A stretch of 52,649 nt of DNA from Hellea sp. (GCA_020628425.1 JAHDEZ010000008.1:1-52649), one strand, 5' to 3'. Counted from the stretch's first letter, positions 27,222 to 36,936 are shown. Notes: generated by a model not told the origin, from the sequence alone. Numbers and translations are program-made.

Positions 27222-29870
27222 ATGACGAAATGGGTTTACGCCTTTGGCGGAGGTAACGCAGACGGCGATACGTCCATGAAAAACCTTTTGGGCGGTAAAG
27301 GGGCCAATCTGGCCGAAATGGCCTCTCTGGGGCTTCCTGTGCCCCCTGGCTTCACTATGACAACCGATGTCTGCACGTCTTATTACGACAACGATAAAAC
27401 CTATCCGGATGATCTGACCAGACAGGTTGAGACCGGCCTGGCACATGTAGAGAAGATTACAGGCAAAACCTTTGGCGATACGTCAAATCCATTGCTCGTG
27501 TCTGTCCGCTCAGGTGCTCGGGCGTCCATGCCTGGTATGATGGATACAGTTCTTAATTTGGGTTTAAATGACGAAACCGTTCAGGGGCTCGCTGAGCTCT
27601 CTGGCGATCGACGCTTTGCGCTAGATAGCTATCGTCGTTTTATTACCATGTATTCGGATGTAGTTTTGGGCGTGCATCATCATAACTTCGAAGACATCAT
27701 CGAACAGCATAAAGACAATCAAGGCTATATGCTGGATACTGAAATGAGCGCCGACGACTGGGCAAAGGTCATAGAAGGTTTCAAGGAGGTCGTGCGCGAT
27801 GATTTGGGCCGTGACTTCCCACAAGACCCAAAAGATCAGCTCTGGGGCGCTATTGATGCGGTATTCGGATCCTGGATGAATGACCGGGCTATTGTTTACC
27901 GTCGCCTTAACGATATCCCTGCCGAGTGGGGCACAGCCGTGAATGTTCAGGCCATGGTGTTTGGCAATATGGGCGAGACCAGTGCGACCGGCGTCGCGTT
28001 CACGCGCGATCCATCGACAGGTGAGAACAAATATTACGGTGAGTTTCTTATCAATGCTCAAGGCGAAGATGTTGTGGCCGGTATACGGACACCGCAAACC
28101 TTGACGAAAATTGCCCGTGAGGAAATGGGTGAAACAAATCCATCCATGGAAGAGGCTTTGCCTGATGTTTACAAACAGCTAGCGGGAACATTCGAGACTC
28201 TCGAAGCTCATTACAAAGACATGCAGGACATCGAGTTTACCGTGGAGCAGGGAAGTCTTTGGCTGCTGCAAACCCGGACCGGTAAACGCACGGCTAAGGC
28301 GGCTATGCGTATTGCTGTTGAAATGGCGGAATCAGGGCAAATCACAAAAGAACAAGCTATTCTCCGAGTTGACCCCATGTCGCTGGATCAGCTGTTGCAC
28401 CCTACACTCGACCCAGAAGCTCCCCGCGATATCGTGGCCATGGGTCTGCCGGCCTCTCCGGGCGCAGCCATTGGCGAAGTTGTTTTCAGCTCGGATGAAG
28501 CAGAGGCCATGGCGAAAGCCGGTAAAAAAGTCATTTTGGTGCGTATTGAAACCAGCCCGGAGGATATTCACGGCATGCACGCTGCAGAAGCCATTGTCAC
28601 CGCTCGCGGAGGCATGACGTCCCACGCGGCTGTTGTGGCGCGCGGTATGGGAACACCTTGTGTGTCCGGTGCTGGTGAAATCCGCATCGACTACGAAGCG
28701 GAAAAATTCTCTGTGGCAGGCCGCGTCATCAATAAAGGCGATGTAGTCACCGTAGACGGGGCGACAGGACAAGTCTTCGCCGGTGAAGTGGATATGATCC
28801 AACCGGAGCTGTCTGGAAACTTCGCCAAGATTATGGCCTGGGCCGATGAGTATAGGACGCTGGAGGTCCGCACCAATGCAGAGACGCCAAATGACGTCAA
28901 AACAGCCGTGGGTTTTGGTGCTGAGGGTATCGGTCTTTGCCGGACAGAGCACATGTTCTTTGAGGCGGATCGATTGAGCTATTTCCGGGAGATGATACTT
29001 GCTTCCGACAAGTCAGGGCGTGAAGATGCGCTGGCGAAAATCCTGCCGGTTCAGAGAGATGATTTTGCTGCGATATTCCGCATTATGGAAGACCGGCCTT
29101 GTACGATCCGTCTTCTGGATCCGCCCTTGCACGAATTCCTTCCCCATACAGAGAGCGATATAGAAAGCGTGGCAATGGCGACTGGATTGTCGACATCTGA
29201 ATTAATGGCCCGTGCGCGTGATTTGCATGAAAGCAATCCTATGCTGGGTCACAGAGGCTGCCGCCTTGGCATTTCCTATCCCGAGATATACGAAATGCAG
29301 GCCCGCGCTATTTTCGAAGCTCAGAAATTGGTCGAAAGTGAGACAGGGAAGAAACCTGTCGCGGAAATTATGGTGCCACTTGTGTCATCGGCTAAAGAGC
29401 TCGAAATCCTCAAAAACGCCATTGAACATGTCTCCGATGATGTTGGCGGCGTTGAATTCACGGTCGGTACTATGATTGAGCTTCCGCGCGCCGCACTGCG
29501 CGCCGGCGATATTGCTGAACATGCCGCCTTCTTCTCATTTGGCACAAATGACCTGACACAAACTACATTTGGTCTGTCGCGGGACGATGCTGGCAAGTTC
29601 CTGCCGGATTATGTGGCTCAGGGTATTATGGAGAAGGATCCGTTTGTAACGCTAGATCAAGACGGTGTCGGAGATCTGATTTCTATCGCCAAAGACAGGG
29701 GACGCGCGGTGAAATCTGACATCAAACTGGGCATATGCGGGGAGCATGGTGGCGATCCGGCGTCGATTTCCTTTTGCCATAATACAGGCCTGGATTACGT
29801 TTCCTGCTCTCCTTATCGGGTACCGATTGCACGTTTGGCGGCGGCGCAGGCGGCTATCCGACAGTCATAA
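27222..29870 (+). CDS. ppdK: Pyruvate, phosphate dikinase
   Basis: Interconverts pyruvate + ATP + Pi and PEP + AMP + PPi, a gluconeogenic entry step. The 882 residues cover an N-terminal ATP-grasp domain (GGKGANLAEMA, SVRSGARASMPGMMDT), the phosphohistidine domain (GGMTSHAAVVARGMGTPC, with the catalytic His) and the PEP/pyruvate barrel (GIGLCRTEHMF, LGHRGCRLGI, FSFGTNDLTQTTFG with a catalytic cysteine near YVSCSPYR region). The start is placed at 27222 because CAGGTGG lies before it; the frame opens five codons earlier. The position after glyS is conserved in alphaproteobacteria. Confidence 0.97.
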   Translation: MTKWVYAFGGGNADGDTSMKNLLGGKGANLAEMASLGLPVPPGFTMTTDVCTSYYDNDKTYPDDLTRQVETGLAHVEKITGKTFGDTSNPLLVSVRSGARASMPGMMDTVLNLGLNDETVQGLAELSGDRRFALDSYRRFITMYSDVVLGVHHHNFEDIIEQHKDNQGYMLDTEMSADDWAKVIEGFKEVVRDDLGRDFPQDPKDQLWGAIDAVFGSWMNDRAIVYRRLNDIPAEWGTAVNVQAMVFGNMGETSATGVAFTRDPSTGENKYYGEFLINAQGEDVVAGIRTPQTLTKIAREEMGETNPSMEEALPDVYKQLAGTFETLEAHYKDMQDIEFTVEQGSLWLLQTRTGKRTAKAAMRIAVEMAESGQITKEQAILRVDPMSLDQLLHPTLDPEAPRDIVAMGLPASPGAAIGEVVFSSDEAEAMAKAGKKVILVRIETSPEDIHGMHAAEAIVTARGGMTSHAAVVARGMGTPCVSGAGEIRIDYEAEKFSVAGRVINKGDVVTVDGATGQVFAGEVDMIQPELSGNFAKIMAWADEYRTLEVRTNAETPNDVKTAVGFGAEGIGLCRTEHMFFEADRLSYFREMILASDKSGREDALAKILPVQRDDFAAIFRIMEDRPCTIRLLDPPLHEFLPHTESDIESVAMATGLSTSELMARARDLHESNPMLGHRGCRLGISYPEIYEMQARAIFEAQKLVESETGKKPVAEIMVPLVSSAKELEILKNAIEHVSDDVGGVEFTVGTMIELPRAALRAGDIAEHAAFFSFGTNDLTQTTFGLSRDDAGKFLPDYVAQGIMEKDPFVTLDQDGVGDLISIAKDRGRAVKSDIKLGICGEHGGDPASISFCHNTGLDYVSCSPYRVPIARLAAAQAAIRQS

Positions 29871-29893
29871 CAGGCTGAAATACATCCTAAAAT

Positions 29894-29935
29894 GGTTACC
29901 GTATCGTAACCTTTTCTTAACCTTGATTTTATCAA
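29894..29935. promoter_or_regulatory. Candidate operator cluster upstream of the cell-wall hydrolase
   Basis: Within the 164-base gap before the hydrolase gene, GGTTAC (29894-29899) and GTAACC (29906-29911) form a perfect dyad with a six-base spacer. TTAA-N7-TTTA at 29917-29931 is one base from the CtrA consensus TTAA-N7-TTAA. TTGAT-TTT-ATCAA follows at 29923-29935. A GANTC (GAGTC) also occurs near 30014. The dyad is seen directly; the CtrA and CcrM interpretations are inference from cell-cycle control of wall enzymes in this class. Confidence 0.4.
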
Positions 29936-30034
29936 TACGTGACCAATATCACGGATCTGTGCGTTAGAAGTGCTATTCTAATGCTGTAAAAAAGGTCTTG
30001 TAAGTCAAGATAGGAGTCTATAGGACGCGCCGCC

Positions 30035-30739
30035 ATGAGCAGAGACGGAATACATATCCCGGCTTGGGGCACTGTGGTTTCAGCTGTAGCTATCGCAGCC
30101 GTTACATTCCCCCAGATCGCAAAAAGTGCTGAAAATCAGCGTGTTGCAGCGGAGTCCAAGGCCCGTTATCAGGCCTTGTTGGACTTCAGCCAAAGCGAAG
30201 CCAATACCGATATGGCCTATTGGATCGATTCGGCGAAAACGGCTGTTTCACATCCAATTCCGTCTTCAACGCTAAAACTCACCGCAGGTTTGCAAACGGC
30301 TGAGGCCACAAAATGCATGGCCGAGGCCATTTATTATGAGGCCCGGTCCGAGACCATGTCCGGTAAAAAAGCTGTTGCCGAAGTCATTCTCAACCGGGTG
30401 AAGAGTAAGCATTTCCCAAATACGGTTTGCGAAGTCGTTTATGAAGGATCAGAGCGAAGCACAGGATGCCAATTCACCTTCACCTGTGACGGATCTATGG
30501 ACATTGCGCCAAAAGACAAGAGCTGGGACCGTTCCGTAAAGGTTGCGGAATTCATGATGTCAGGCGGGCATACGCCGATCACTAATTGGGCGACCCATTA
30601 TCATACAACGGATGTAAACCCGAAGTGGTCAAATACCATGCGCATGACCCGTCAGGTCGGCAGCCATGTGTTTTACCGTTTTGCGCCGCGCGATTATAAG
30701 CCGACCGAACCGACGCTCCTGGTTGCGCCACCCATCTAA
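30035..30739 (+). CDS. SleB/CwlJ-type cell wall hydrolase
   Basis: A 234-residue exported or membrane-anchored enzyme (hydrophobic segment residues 8-28) with a Hydrolase_2 domain. The key motif is CMAEAIYYEARSE (residues 89-101, with the catalytic glutamate), followed by AVAEVILNRVKSKHFPNTVCEVVYE and GCQFTFTCDG. It probably acts as a peptidoglycan lytic transglycosylase or muramidase-like enzyme during growth or division. SleB homologues in non-sporulating alphaproteobacteria are common. It follows ppdK on the same strand but has its own promoter-sized leader. Confidence 0.88.
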   Translation: MSRDGIHIPAWGTVVSAVAIAAVTFPQIAKSAENQRVAAESKARYQALLDFSQSEANTDMAYWIDSAKTAVSHPIPSSTLKLTAGLQTAEATKCMAEAIYYEARSETMSGKKAVAEVILNRVKSKHFPNTVCEVVYEGSERSTGCQFTFTCDGSMDIAPKDKSWDRSVKVAEFMMSGGHTPITNWATHYHTTDVNPKWSNTMRMTRQVGSHVFYRFAPRDYKPTEPTLLVAPPI

Positions 30740-30781
30740 AAACCTGTTTTCAGACCCGGCAAATCAGTCTAGGCGACTGAC

Positions 30782-31798
30782 ATGATCTCTGTTTCGCTTG
30801 TCGTCCCCGTATATTCCGGTGAAGACTATCTGGTGCCTCTCACCGATGCCATAGAAAGCGTGCGCCGAAACTGGCTGGATAAAGACTTTCCCATGTTGAT
30901 TGCGGAAGCGATTTTCGTGGATGATCATTCCCGAGATAATTCAGACAAGCTATTGGCTGAGCTAGCCGACAAATATAGCTGGATGACTTATCTGCAGCTC
31001 TCACGTAACTTTGGTCAGCACCCGGCTACCATTGCTGGCATTTTACATACGGCGGGAGACTGGGTTGTGACTCTCGATGAAGATCTTCAACATCACCCTG
31101 ACCGGATAATTGAACTGCTAGAGCGCGCTGTTACGACGTCATCGGATCTGGTTTATGCCCGACCTGTTGGGGCCGTTCATGGCAAACGCAGCCGGGATAC
31201 GAGCTCTCGCCTATTTAAACGGCTGATGGTCTGGCTGACGGGCAATCCCTATATCAATAAAGCCAATAGTTTTCGTCTAATCCGCGGTGAGGTCGCGCGA
31301 GGCGCGGCGTCTGCCTGTAATTACGAAACCTATCTGGATGTGGCGCTTTACTGGTTCACGACCTCCATTGAGGTCATGGATATGAAAATGACCGATGAAC
31401 GGTTCCAGCAAACCGGCAAAAGCGGATATAGTTTCCGTTCCCTCATCTCCCATGCTCGGCGCATGTTGGTGACCAGTCAAATCAAAGTCCTGCGGGTTGG
31501 CGCGCTGCTAGGCGTTATGGCCGTCATGATGACCATTGCTTTGGCTCTCTTTATTTTCATCCAAAAAATCGTGTCACCTGAATCCGTGCCCGTGCAAGGT
31601 TGGACGTCGACGATCATCAGCATCTTCTTCTTTGGAGGTATTACCTTAATGATGATCAGTGTCTTGTTGGAATTCGTCTCGACATTGGTTCAAAGCACGC
31701 TCGGCAAACCCTCTTATTTCCTTGTTGACCGCTCTGGTGATGCGGCGCTCAAATCTTTTTTCACAAAGCAAAATGCGGCTCCTGAAAAGATCACATAG
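30782..31798 (+). CDS. GtrB/DPM1-like polyprenyl-phosphate glycosyltransferase
   Basis: A 338-residue family 2 glycosyltransferase with two C-terminal membrane helices (about residues 240-262 and 278-302). The catalytic GT-A domain shows VVPVYSGE, FVDDHSRDNS and LDEDLQHHPD (metal-binding DxD equivalent). Such enzymes transfer a sugar to undecaprenyl phosphate on the inner face, and the product is then flipped by GtrA. A GtrA gene exists at 34123-34488 on the other strand. The downstream epimerase gene overlaps the end by 26 bases. Confidence 0.87.
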   Translation: MISVSLVVPVYSGEDYLVPLTDAIESVRRNWLDKDFPMLIAEAIFVDDHSRDNSDKLLAELADKYSWMTYLQLSRNFGQHPATIAGILHTAGDWVVTLDEDLQHHPDRIIELLERAVTTSSDLVYARPVGAVHGKRSRDTSSRLFKRLMVWLTGNPYINKANSFRLIRGEVARGAASACNYETYLDVALYWFTTSIEVMDMKMTDERFQQTGKSGYSFRSLISHARRMLVTSQIKVLRVGALLGVMAVMMTIALALFIFIQKIVSPESVPVQGWTSTIISIFFFGGITLMMISVLLEFVSTLVQSTLGKPSYFLVDRSGDAALKSFFTKQNAAPEKIT

Positions 31799-32693
31799 AG
31801 AATCGCCCCATTTGGTTCTACATTTAGGGCTCGGCCTGATCGGGAAATCTATTCAGCGTCAATTGTGCGAAAACGGATTTAAAGTTCACAATCAATTTAA
31901 GATCAATTGGGGTCACGCAGAAAAGGCCGGGAAGACACTCAGTATCGTCGCGCAGGAAATGGCCATGATCGCGGCTATGGAGGCCGCGCGAATTGACCTT
32001 ATTTGGTCTGCCGGGCGCGCTGGATTTTCAGCGATGCATGATGATTTTGAAACGGAGATGGCGGTCTTTCAAACTCTACTGTCATTGGCCAAGGATTTGT
32101 CAAAGGCCTATTCCGTCCACGTCCATCATTTCAGTTCGGCAGGAGGACTGTTTGAGGGGCAAAGGTTCGTGAAACAAGATACGCTTCCTATTCCGCGCCG
32201 ACCTTACGGAAGTATAAAACTTCAACAAGAAGACTGGGTTCGGGCGTTACCTCCGGCGATATGTACGCATATTTACAGGCCAAGTTCTGTTTATGGCTAT
32301 AATGGACGGGGCAGCAGGGCCGGCTTAATCACGGCTTTGGCTGAGCGCGGACTGGCCGGACAGACCGTTCATATTTATGGGCGGCCCGATACAATCAGGG
32401 ATTATGTCTATGTGGAGGATATTGGTGTATTTGTTTTGAACCGTATTTTGCGGGAGTGGTCGGACAATGAGGTTTGTTTTCTCACAGCCGGCAAACCAAC
32501 AACAATGATTGAGATGCTTAAGATCGTTCAAGGACTTCTGAAAAAGCGTTTATTCTTTCGTTATATTCATGATGGTGGGAATACCAGTCATATGAGCTTT
32601 GACCGTGGGACTTTTCCAACGGGCTGGAAACCAACCCATGCGAGTATTGGGCTCAAAAAAACCATACTGAATATTCAGCGGGACTTTGTCTAA
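31773..32693 (+). CDS. NAD-dependent epimerase/dehydratase-type protein
   Basis: A 306-residue extended SDR. The N-terminal dinucleotide site is HLGLGLIGKSI (GxGLIG). A serine region HFSSAGGLFEG and the YGSIK catalytic pair (Y-x-x-x-K) are present, as are YRPSSVYG and RDYVYVEDIG, typical of nucleotide-sugar epimerases. The start at 31773 is chosen because the upstream part of the frame lies inside the glycosyltransferase and is not SDR-like. It probably makes the sugar nucleotide or modifies the sugar used by the neighbouring transferase. Confidence 0.82.
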   Translation: MRLLKRSHRESPHLVLHLGLGLIGKSIQRQLCENGFKVHNQFKINWGHAEKAGKTLSIVAQEMAMIAAMEAARIDLIWSAGRAGFSAMHDDFETEMAVFQTLLSLAKDLSKAYSVHVHHFSSAGGLFEGQRFVKQDTLPIPRRPYGSIKLQQEDWVRALPPAICTHIYRPSSVYGYNGRGSRAGLITALAERGLAGQTVHIYGRPDTIRDYVYVEDIGVFVLNRILREWSDNEVCFLTAGKPTTMIEMLKIVQGLLKKRLFFRYIHDGGNTSHMSFDRGTFPTGWKPTHASIGLKKTILNIQRDFV

Positions 32694-32695
32694 AT

Positions 32696-33511
32696 CTATC
32701 GCCCGGCCGTTACGGCAAAAATCGCTCGTCTGGCATGGGTGTTAAACCGGGCACGCAGGCGTCCCAAGCGTTGGGTGGATTTATCAATTTGATAGTTTGG
32801 ATCTGCCGCAAATTTTTCAATAGTTCCAATAAAGTCTTCGGTTTGCTTCTTTCCAATCTCGGCTGTCCATGAGCTATCATGGATGCGAAAGGCGCTTTCA
32901 AACTCGCCCGTATAATAGGCGTTGCCGTGGGCGAGTGCGCGGAACCAAAAATCAACATCTATCGTATAGGAATGCGTGTCGTCATAACTGCCGATCAGTC
33001 TTGCTAGTTCCGTGCGGATAAGACCATTGCCGGGTTCGCCAATAATGTTTCCGCCGGATCTGAGACACTGGCGGACGAGTTCAAGCCCACCAATTGATCG
33101 GGCCTCGTCCCCTAATGGCTTTCGCTCCATAAGGGTTTTTCCACTGGATTTTATGATCCTGCGAGCCCCGAAAACCAACACCACATCCATTCGAGTATGA
33201 AGCAAATCGACTTGTCGTTCTAAGGCACCAGGATAAAGAATATCGTCATGGGGTAGGAGTTTGTAATATTTCCCGGCGGCCGCTTCGAGGCACTTGTTCC
33301 AATTGCCCTTTGGACCGAGCTGACGGTCATTGGCGAAATATATGATGCGGTCATCGTCGAAATTTTCGCAAATCGTCCGAACCGCGTCGGAGGCACTGTC
33401 ATCAAAGACAAGTATTTCAAATTCCTGATAGGATTGTTCTAAGACTGACCGTATGGTTTCACCAATAAAGGCCTCGCCCTTATAGGTTGGAATGCAAATG
33501 GAGACGCTCAA
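32696..33511 (-). CDS. Family 2 glycosyltransferase
   Basis: A 271-residue soluble GT-A enzyme: SICIPTYKGEAFI at the N-terminus, VFDDSASD, LLPHDDILYPGALERQ (DxD equivalent) and an acceptor region YTIDVDFWFRAL. No membrane helix is seen. It directly follows the methyltransferase gene (adjacent stop and start), at the 3' end of an operon that runs back to tsaD. It converges with the epimerase two bases away. Sugar and acceptor are unknown, probably surface polysaccharide. Confidence 0.87.
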   Translation of the reverse strand: MSVSICIPTYKGEAFIGETIRSVLEQSYQEFEILVFDDSASDAVRTICENFDDDRIIYFANDRQLGPKGNWNKCLEAAAGKYYKLLPHDDILYPGALERQVDLLHTRMDVVLVFGARRIIKSSGKTLMERKPLGDEARSIGGLELVRQCLRSGGNIIGEPGNGLIRTELARLIGSYDDTHSYTIDVDFWFRALAHGNAYYTGEFESAFRIHDSSWTAEIGKKQTEDFIGTIEKFAADPNYQIDKSTQRLGRLRARFNTHARRAIFAVTAGR

Positions 33512-34114
33512 CTAGCCCGCCTTTGTGATCACGAAAATCTGCATATTCAGATAAAAGACCTTACCGACGGCGCGACTGTTAAACGGATAGCAGAAAAATT
33601 TCTCGACTTTGAGTCCGTATTTGGCGCAGAGGGGTTCTAGAAACTTCCGTGTAACAAATGTAACATGGGTCGGATCTTTTTCGTAACCTTTGGCGTCTGG
33701 AACGATGGCGATAAGCCGACCAGTCTTCGAAATTTTCTGACTAAAGACACTGAAAAAGGCATCAATTTGCTCGGGTGATAAGTGTTCTAAAACATTGTCA
33801 GTAACGGCGTTTTCTATGGGCGCTGTAAGTGTATCAAGCTTAGTTATATCGTCAAGGGTGACCTCAAAATCAGCCGCCATTTCTACAAATCGGGCATTGC
33901 TGTCTATGCCCTGACAGGCTCTGTCGCGGCCTTTTAAAAAACGCAGGAAAGCCCCGGCGCCGAAGCCTAGATCGACCACTGACCCGTCGCCCAACTCACG
34001 ATAAACGCGGGGATAAAACAGCTTGTTCAGGTATAAATCACGACCTGGAAGATATTTCTCCTCCAGATATTCGGCGTAGCTTTCGGATTCGGTTTGCATG
34101 TTTTGTGTCATCAT
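33512..34114 (-). CDS. Class I SAM-dependent methyltransferase
   Basis: About 200 residues with the SAM-binding motif VVDLGFGAGAFLRFL, acidic GIDSNARFVEMA for the ribose and NVLEHLSPEQIDAFF. It resembles methyltransferases found in polysaccharide clusters. The start is set at 34114 or 34111; the longer frame to 34189 would run into gtrA. It lies between GtrA and a glycosyltransferase, so sugar O-methylation is the likely use, by context only. Confidence 0.82.
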   Translation of the reverse strand: MMTQNMQTESESYAEYLEEKYLPGRDLYLNKLFYPRVYRELGDGSVVDLGFGAGAFLRFLKGRDRACQGIDSNARFVEMAADFEVTLDDITKLDTLTAPIENAVTDNVLEHLSPEQIDAFFSVFSQKISKTGRLIAIVPDAKGYEKDPTHVTFVTRKFLEPLCAKYGLKVEKFFCYPFNSRAVGKVFYLNMQIFVITKAG

Positions 34115-34122
34115 GCTCAGGC

Positions 34123-34488
34123 TTATGCCTGAAAAACCTTGAGTTTTTGTATAAAAAACGCGACGGGGAAAAGTGCGACGCCCGCCCAAAGGCCCGCGAG
34201 GAATTTATCGCTGCCCATGCGGACGAAGAGTAAAATCAATCCGGTACTGATTAGATATAAAAATCCCCACATGATAAAGTATTTAATGAGCGTGTTGCGC
34301 TCACGGCTGCGAAAGACCATGTGTTTGTTCAGAAAATGCCCCAGAACGATACCGCCTGCCATGGCAATGAGGTTTGAAAACCAGATAGGCAAACCCAAAA
34401 ACAAGAGTGCCCAGTAAATGGCAAGGCTGAAGCCTGTATTCAGGGTCCCCCAAAAAATGAATCGGGACATTTGTGCCGGCGTGCTCAC
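34123..34488 (-). CDS. GtrA-family membrane protein
   Basis: A 121-residue protein with four predicted membrane helices and the family pattern FIFWGTLNTGFSLAIYW, then NLIAMAGGIVLGHFLNKHMVF. GtrA proteins are thought to flip undecaprenyl-phosphate-linked sugars to the periplasm for O-antigen or wall-glycan glycosylation. The expected GtrB partner is encoded 2.3 kb away on the opposite strand. It lies two bases after the YciI gene in the tsaD-led operon. Confidence 0.88.
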   Translation of the reverse strand: MSTPAQMSRFIFWGTLNTGFSLAIYWALLFLGLPIWFSNLIAMAGGIVLGHFLNKHMVFRSRERNTLIKYFIMWGFLYLISTGLILLFVRMGSDKFLAGLWAGVALFPVAFFIQKLKVFQA

Positions 34489-34490
34489 AG

Positions 34491-34781
34491 TTACTCTGGC
34501 GCGCCTATGGCCCAGACGAAAGCTTTGATCATTGTTTTCCCTGTCAGACCTGCTGCTCGGTACGGGTCGTCGGACAACCAGTTTTCTACGGTTTCTTTGT
34601 CGTCAGCTTCGACGATCAAAACTGAGCCGCGCATTACGCCGTCATCATCAAGCCAAGGCCCTGCTGTGAGTAGCTCAACGGGCGCGTCACCCGCCCTTAG
34701 GAAGGCCAGATGGGCATTCCGGTTCTCTTTGCGAATATTCAGGCTGTTGGGTTTGTCTTCTGTGTAGACAATAAATTTCAT
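34491..34781 (-). CDS. YciI-like protein
   Basis: A 96-residue YciI-family ferredoxin-like fold protein: [15 protein letters not shown], then R-x-x-H-L-A-F-L with the conserved active-site-like histidine, [19 protein letters not shown] and DPYRAAGL. The function of the family is unsettled. The start codon overlaps the gpsA stop as ATGA, so the two are coupled. The gpsA-YciI pair is conserved in alphaproteobacteria. Confidence 0.88.
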   Translation of the reverse strand: MKFIVYTEDKPNSLNIRKENRNAHLAFLRAGDAPVELLTAGPWLDDDGVMRGSVLIVEADDKETVENWLSDDPYRAAGLTGKTMIKAFVWAIGAPE

Positions 34782-35785
34782 GACATGATTTCCGTTTTAT
34801 GTTCCCGTGAGAGCAGGCGGATGATAACCTCATCAACCTGTTCTGAACCGTCCAGAATATTAGCAAGCGCGTGGCAAATGGGCATTTCTACGCCTTTGGA
34901 TTGGGATAAGGCTTTGAGAGCTGGGGCCGTGGCTGCGCCCTCGACAACAACATTTTTGTCCCGCATATATTCCTCATAGCTTTGTCCCTGACCCAAGGCC
35001 ATTCCGAAGGACATGTTACGGGATTGTTCCGAAGAACAGGTTAAGACCAGATCGCCCAATCCGCATAAACCCGTCAGTGTTTCAGGGTTGCAACCGAGGG
35101 CTTTGCCTAAGCGGGTCATTTCCGCATAGCCTCTTGCGATGATCGCCGCATGAGCTGACCGGCCAAGCCCTTTGCCGAGGACCAGACCGCAGACAATGGC
35201 TAATACATTTTTGACGGCGCCGCCAATCTCTGCGCCGAGAACATCATTGGAATAATAGGGTCTAAAGGTCGGAGCGGCTATGGACGCAATCAACTTGCCG
35301 CCAACGTCCCAGTCCTCGCAGGCCAGGGTAACCGCAGTCGGCAGGCCTTTAACCACGTCTGCGGCAAAACTGGGGCCAGACAAGACCGCCGCTGTTGTTT
35401 GCGGCAGTATGTCTTCGAGAACTTCGCTCATAAATTTTCCCGAGCTGATTTCAATGCCCTTCGAGCATAATACCACAGGCAGTCCCTCGCGAGCATGGGG
35501 GACAAATCCAGATAATGTTCCGCGCATATGCTGAGCCGGCGTTACCACCAGGACCGCGTCTTTGTCAGATATTTCGGCTAGATCCGTCGTGGCTCTAATA
35601 GCGGGATTGAGCTTTGCCCCGTTCAAATAAAGTGTATTTTCATGGGACTGATTGATGGACGCAACGACCTCAGGCTCGAAAGCCCAAAGGGTGATATCAC
35701 GTCCAGCGATAGCGAGGGTCTGGGCCAGGGCAGTGCCCCAAGCGCCGGCGCCTATGACGCCATAATTCTGAAAGTCAGCACTCAA
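34778..35785 (-). CDS. gpsA: Glycerol-3-phosphate dehydrogenase [NAD(P)+]
   Basis: Makes sn-glycerol 3-phosphate from dihydroxyacetone phosphate for phospholipid synthesis. The 335 residues begin with [17 protein letters not shown] (NAD(P) site), then [18 protein letters not shown] with K at [10 protein letters not shown], and the substrate loop [16 protein letters not shown]. The start codon is TTG, overlapping the tsaD stop (TTGA), so translation is coupled to tsaD. Confidence 0.96.
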   Translation of the reverse strand: MSADFQNYGVIGAGAWGTALAQTLAIAGRDITLWAFEPEVVASINQSHENTLYLNGAKLNPAIRATTDLAEISDKDAVLVVTPAQHMRGTLSGFVPHAREGLPVVLCSKGIEISSGKFMSEVLEDILPQTTAAVLSGPSFAADVVKGLPTAVTLACEDWDVGGKLIASIAAPTFRPYYSNDVLGAEIGGAVKNVLAIVCGLVLGKGLGRSAHAAIIARGYAEMTRLGKALGCNPETLTGLCGLGDLVLTCSSEQSRNMSFGMALGQGQSYEEYMRDKNVVVEGAATAPALKALSQSKGVEMPICHALANILDGSEQVDEVIIRLLSREHKTEIMS

Positions 35786-36882
35786 GATTTTGGTCCTTTT
35801 TTACCGTATCCACTGGCAGGATTCGCGGAAGCTGCATTTCCGTCCAGCGGCCATCGGGGTCGTGCGGCCACATCCAGTTCCGCAAAGTTACCCTTTATGT
35901 AATGCTCATATCCCGCCAGTGCAATCATGGCCGCATTATCTGTACAATATTTAAGCGGCGGGGCCGTTAGCGTAAAATTTCGGTTCGAGCATAAGGCCTC
36001 GAGTGTAGTTCGTATGGACTTATTAGCGGCCACACCGCCGGCGACGACAAAGCGATGAGGTCCGGACTCATCAGTATGTTTCAAAAACATATCCATAGCC
36101 CGCCCTGTCCGTTCTGAGAGAACATCACAGACCGCTTTTTGAAAACTGGCGGCGATATCAGCTTTGGCGCGGGCCGACCCATCTGAGGCCTCAAATGCGC
36201 GGGCGACCGCCGTTTTCAGGCCGGCAAAAGAAAAATTTGCATGGTCTTTCCCGCGGTAAGGTCGAGGTAGTTTGATTGCGTCAGGGTCGCCTTGCGTTGC
36301 CAGTTTCTCAACAGCTGGCCCACCGGGAAACCCCAGATCCATGACACGGGCGGTTTTGTCAAAGGCCTCACCGGCCGCGTCATCGACCGTGCTGCCTAGA
36401 CGCACATAATCGCCCAGGCCTTTGACGGCCAAAAGCTGTGTATGTCCGCCTGAGACGAGCAGGAGTAAATAAGGAAAAGAGCAGGGGGCCGATAGACGGG
36501 GTGACAAGGCGTGGCCCTCAAGGTGGTTAACGGAAATCAGCGGCTTATTTAGTGCGAGCGCTAACCCTTTCGCGGATAATAATCCCGAGATTACACCGCC
36601 GATAAGACCAGGCCCGGAAGTCGCGGCAATAGCGTCAATGGCGTCATAATCTAATCCGGAGGCGGACACGGCCTGCTCAATAACATTGTCTATTTTCTTT
36701 ACATGGGCGCGCGCCGCGATTTCAGGGACAACGCCGCCATAAGGGCGATGTTCATCGTCTTGCGAGGCTATGATGGAAGAAAGAACTACGGGTCGGCCTT
36801 CAGCGTCTTTCGTCAACAATGAGGCCGCCGTTTCGTCACAGCTGGATTCTATCCCAAGTATGATGGGGGGCTTGTCTTGCAT
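35782..36882 (-). CDS. tsaD: tRNA N6-adenosine threonylcarbamoyltransferase
   Basis: Transfers the threonylcarbamoyl group to A37 of ANN-decoding tRNAs, together with TsaB and TsaE. The 366-residue protein starts [20 protein letters not shown]; the metal site HLEGH and the VSGGHTQLL and [10 protein letters not shown] motifs are all present. The alternative start at 36942 would overlap hemC and is rejected. First gene of a leftward operon (tsaD-gpsA-YciI-gtrA-methyltransferase-GT2) and divergent from hemC. Confidence 0.96.
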   Translation of the reverse strand: MQDKPPIILGIESSCDETAASLLTKDAEGRPVVLSSIIASQDDEHRPYGGVVPEIAARAHVKKIDNVIEQAVSASGLDYDAIDAIAATSGPGLIGGVISGLLSAKGLALALNKPLISVNHLEGHALSPRLSAPCSFPYLLLLVSGGHTQLLAVKGLGDYVRLGSTVDDAAGEAFDKTARVMDLGFPGGPAVEKLATQGDPDAIKLPRPYRGKDHANFSFAGLKTAVARAFEASDGSARAKADIAASFQKAVCDVLSERTGRAMDMFLKHTDESGPHRFVVAGGVAANKSIRTTLEALCSNRNFTLTAPPLKYCTDNAAMIALAGYEHYIKGNFAELDVAARPRWPLDGNAASANPASGYGKKGPKS

Positions 36883-36936
36883 ATCTATCCAATTTGCGGC
36901 AATGGCTTGCCCGTCGATAACGTGAGATAGTCCCGT
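36883..36936. promoter_or_regulatory. Divergent tsaD/hemC promoter region
   Basis: Only 54 bases separate the two start codons, so both promoters must overlap here or reach into the genes. No convincing hexamer pair stands out. The tsaD-hemC divergent layout is conserved in alphaproteobacteria, which supports the chosen start codons. Confidence 0.4.

Noticed and set aside
28332-28952. 206-codon open frame antisense to ppdK
   Set aside because: It lies wholly within a well-supported gene, has no ribosome binding site or recognisable domain, and looks like the codon-bias shadow of ppdK.
29923-29935. Fnr/FixK-like box TTGAT-TTT-ATCAA upstream of the hydrolase
   Set aside because: The half-sites match but are three bases apart instead of four, so it does not meet the Fnr consensus; kept only as part of a motif cluster.
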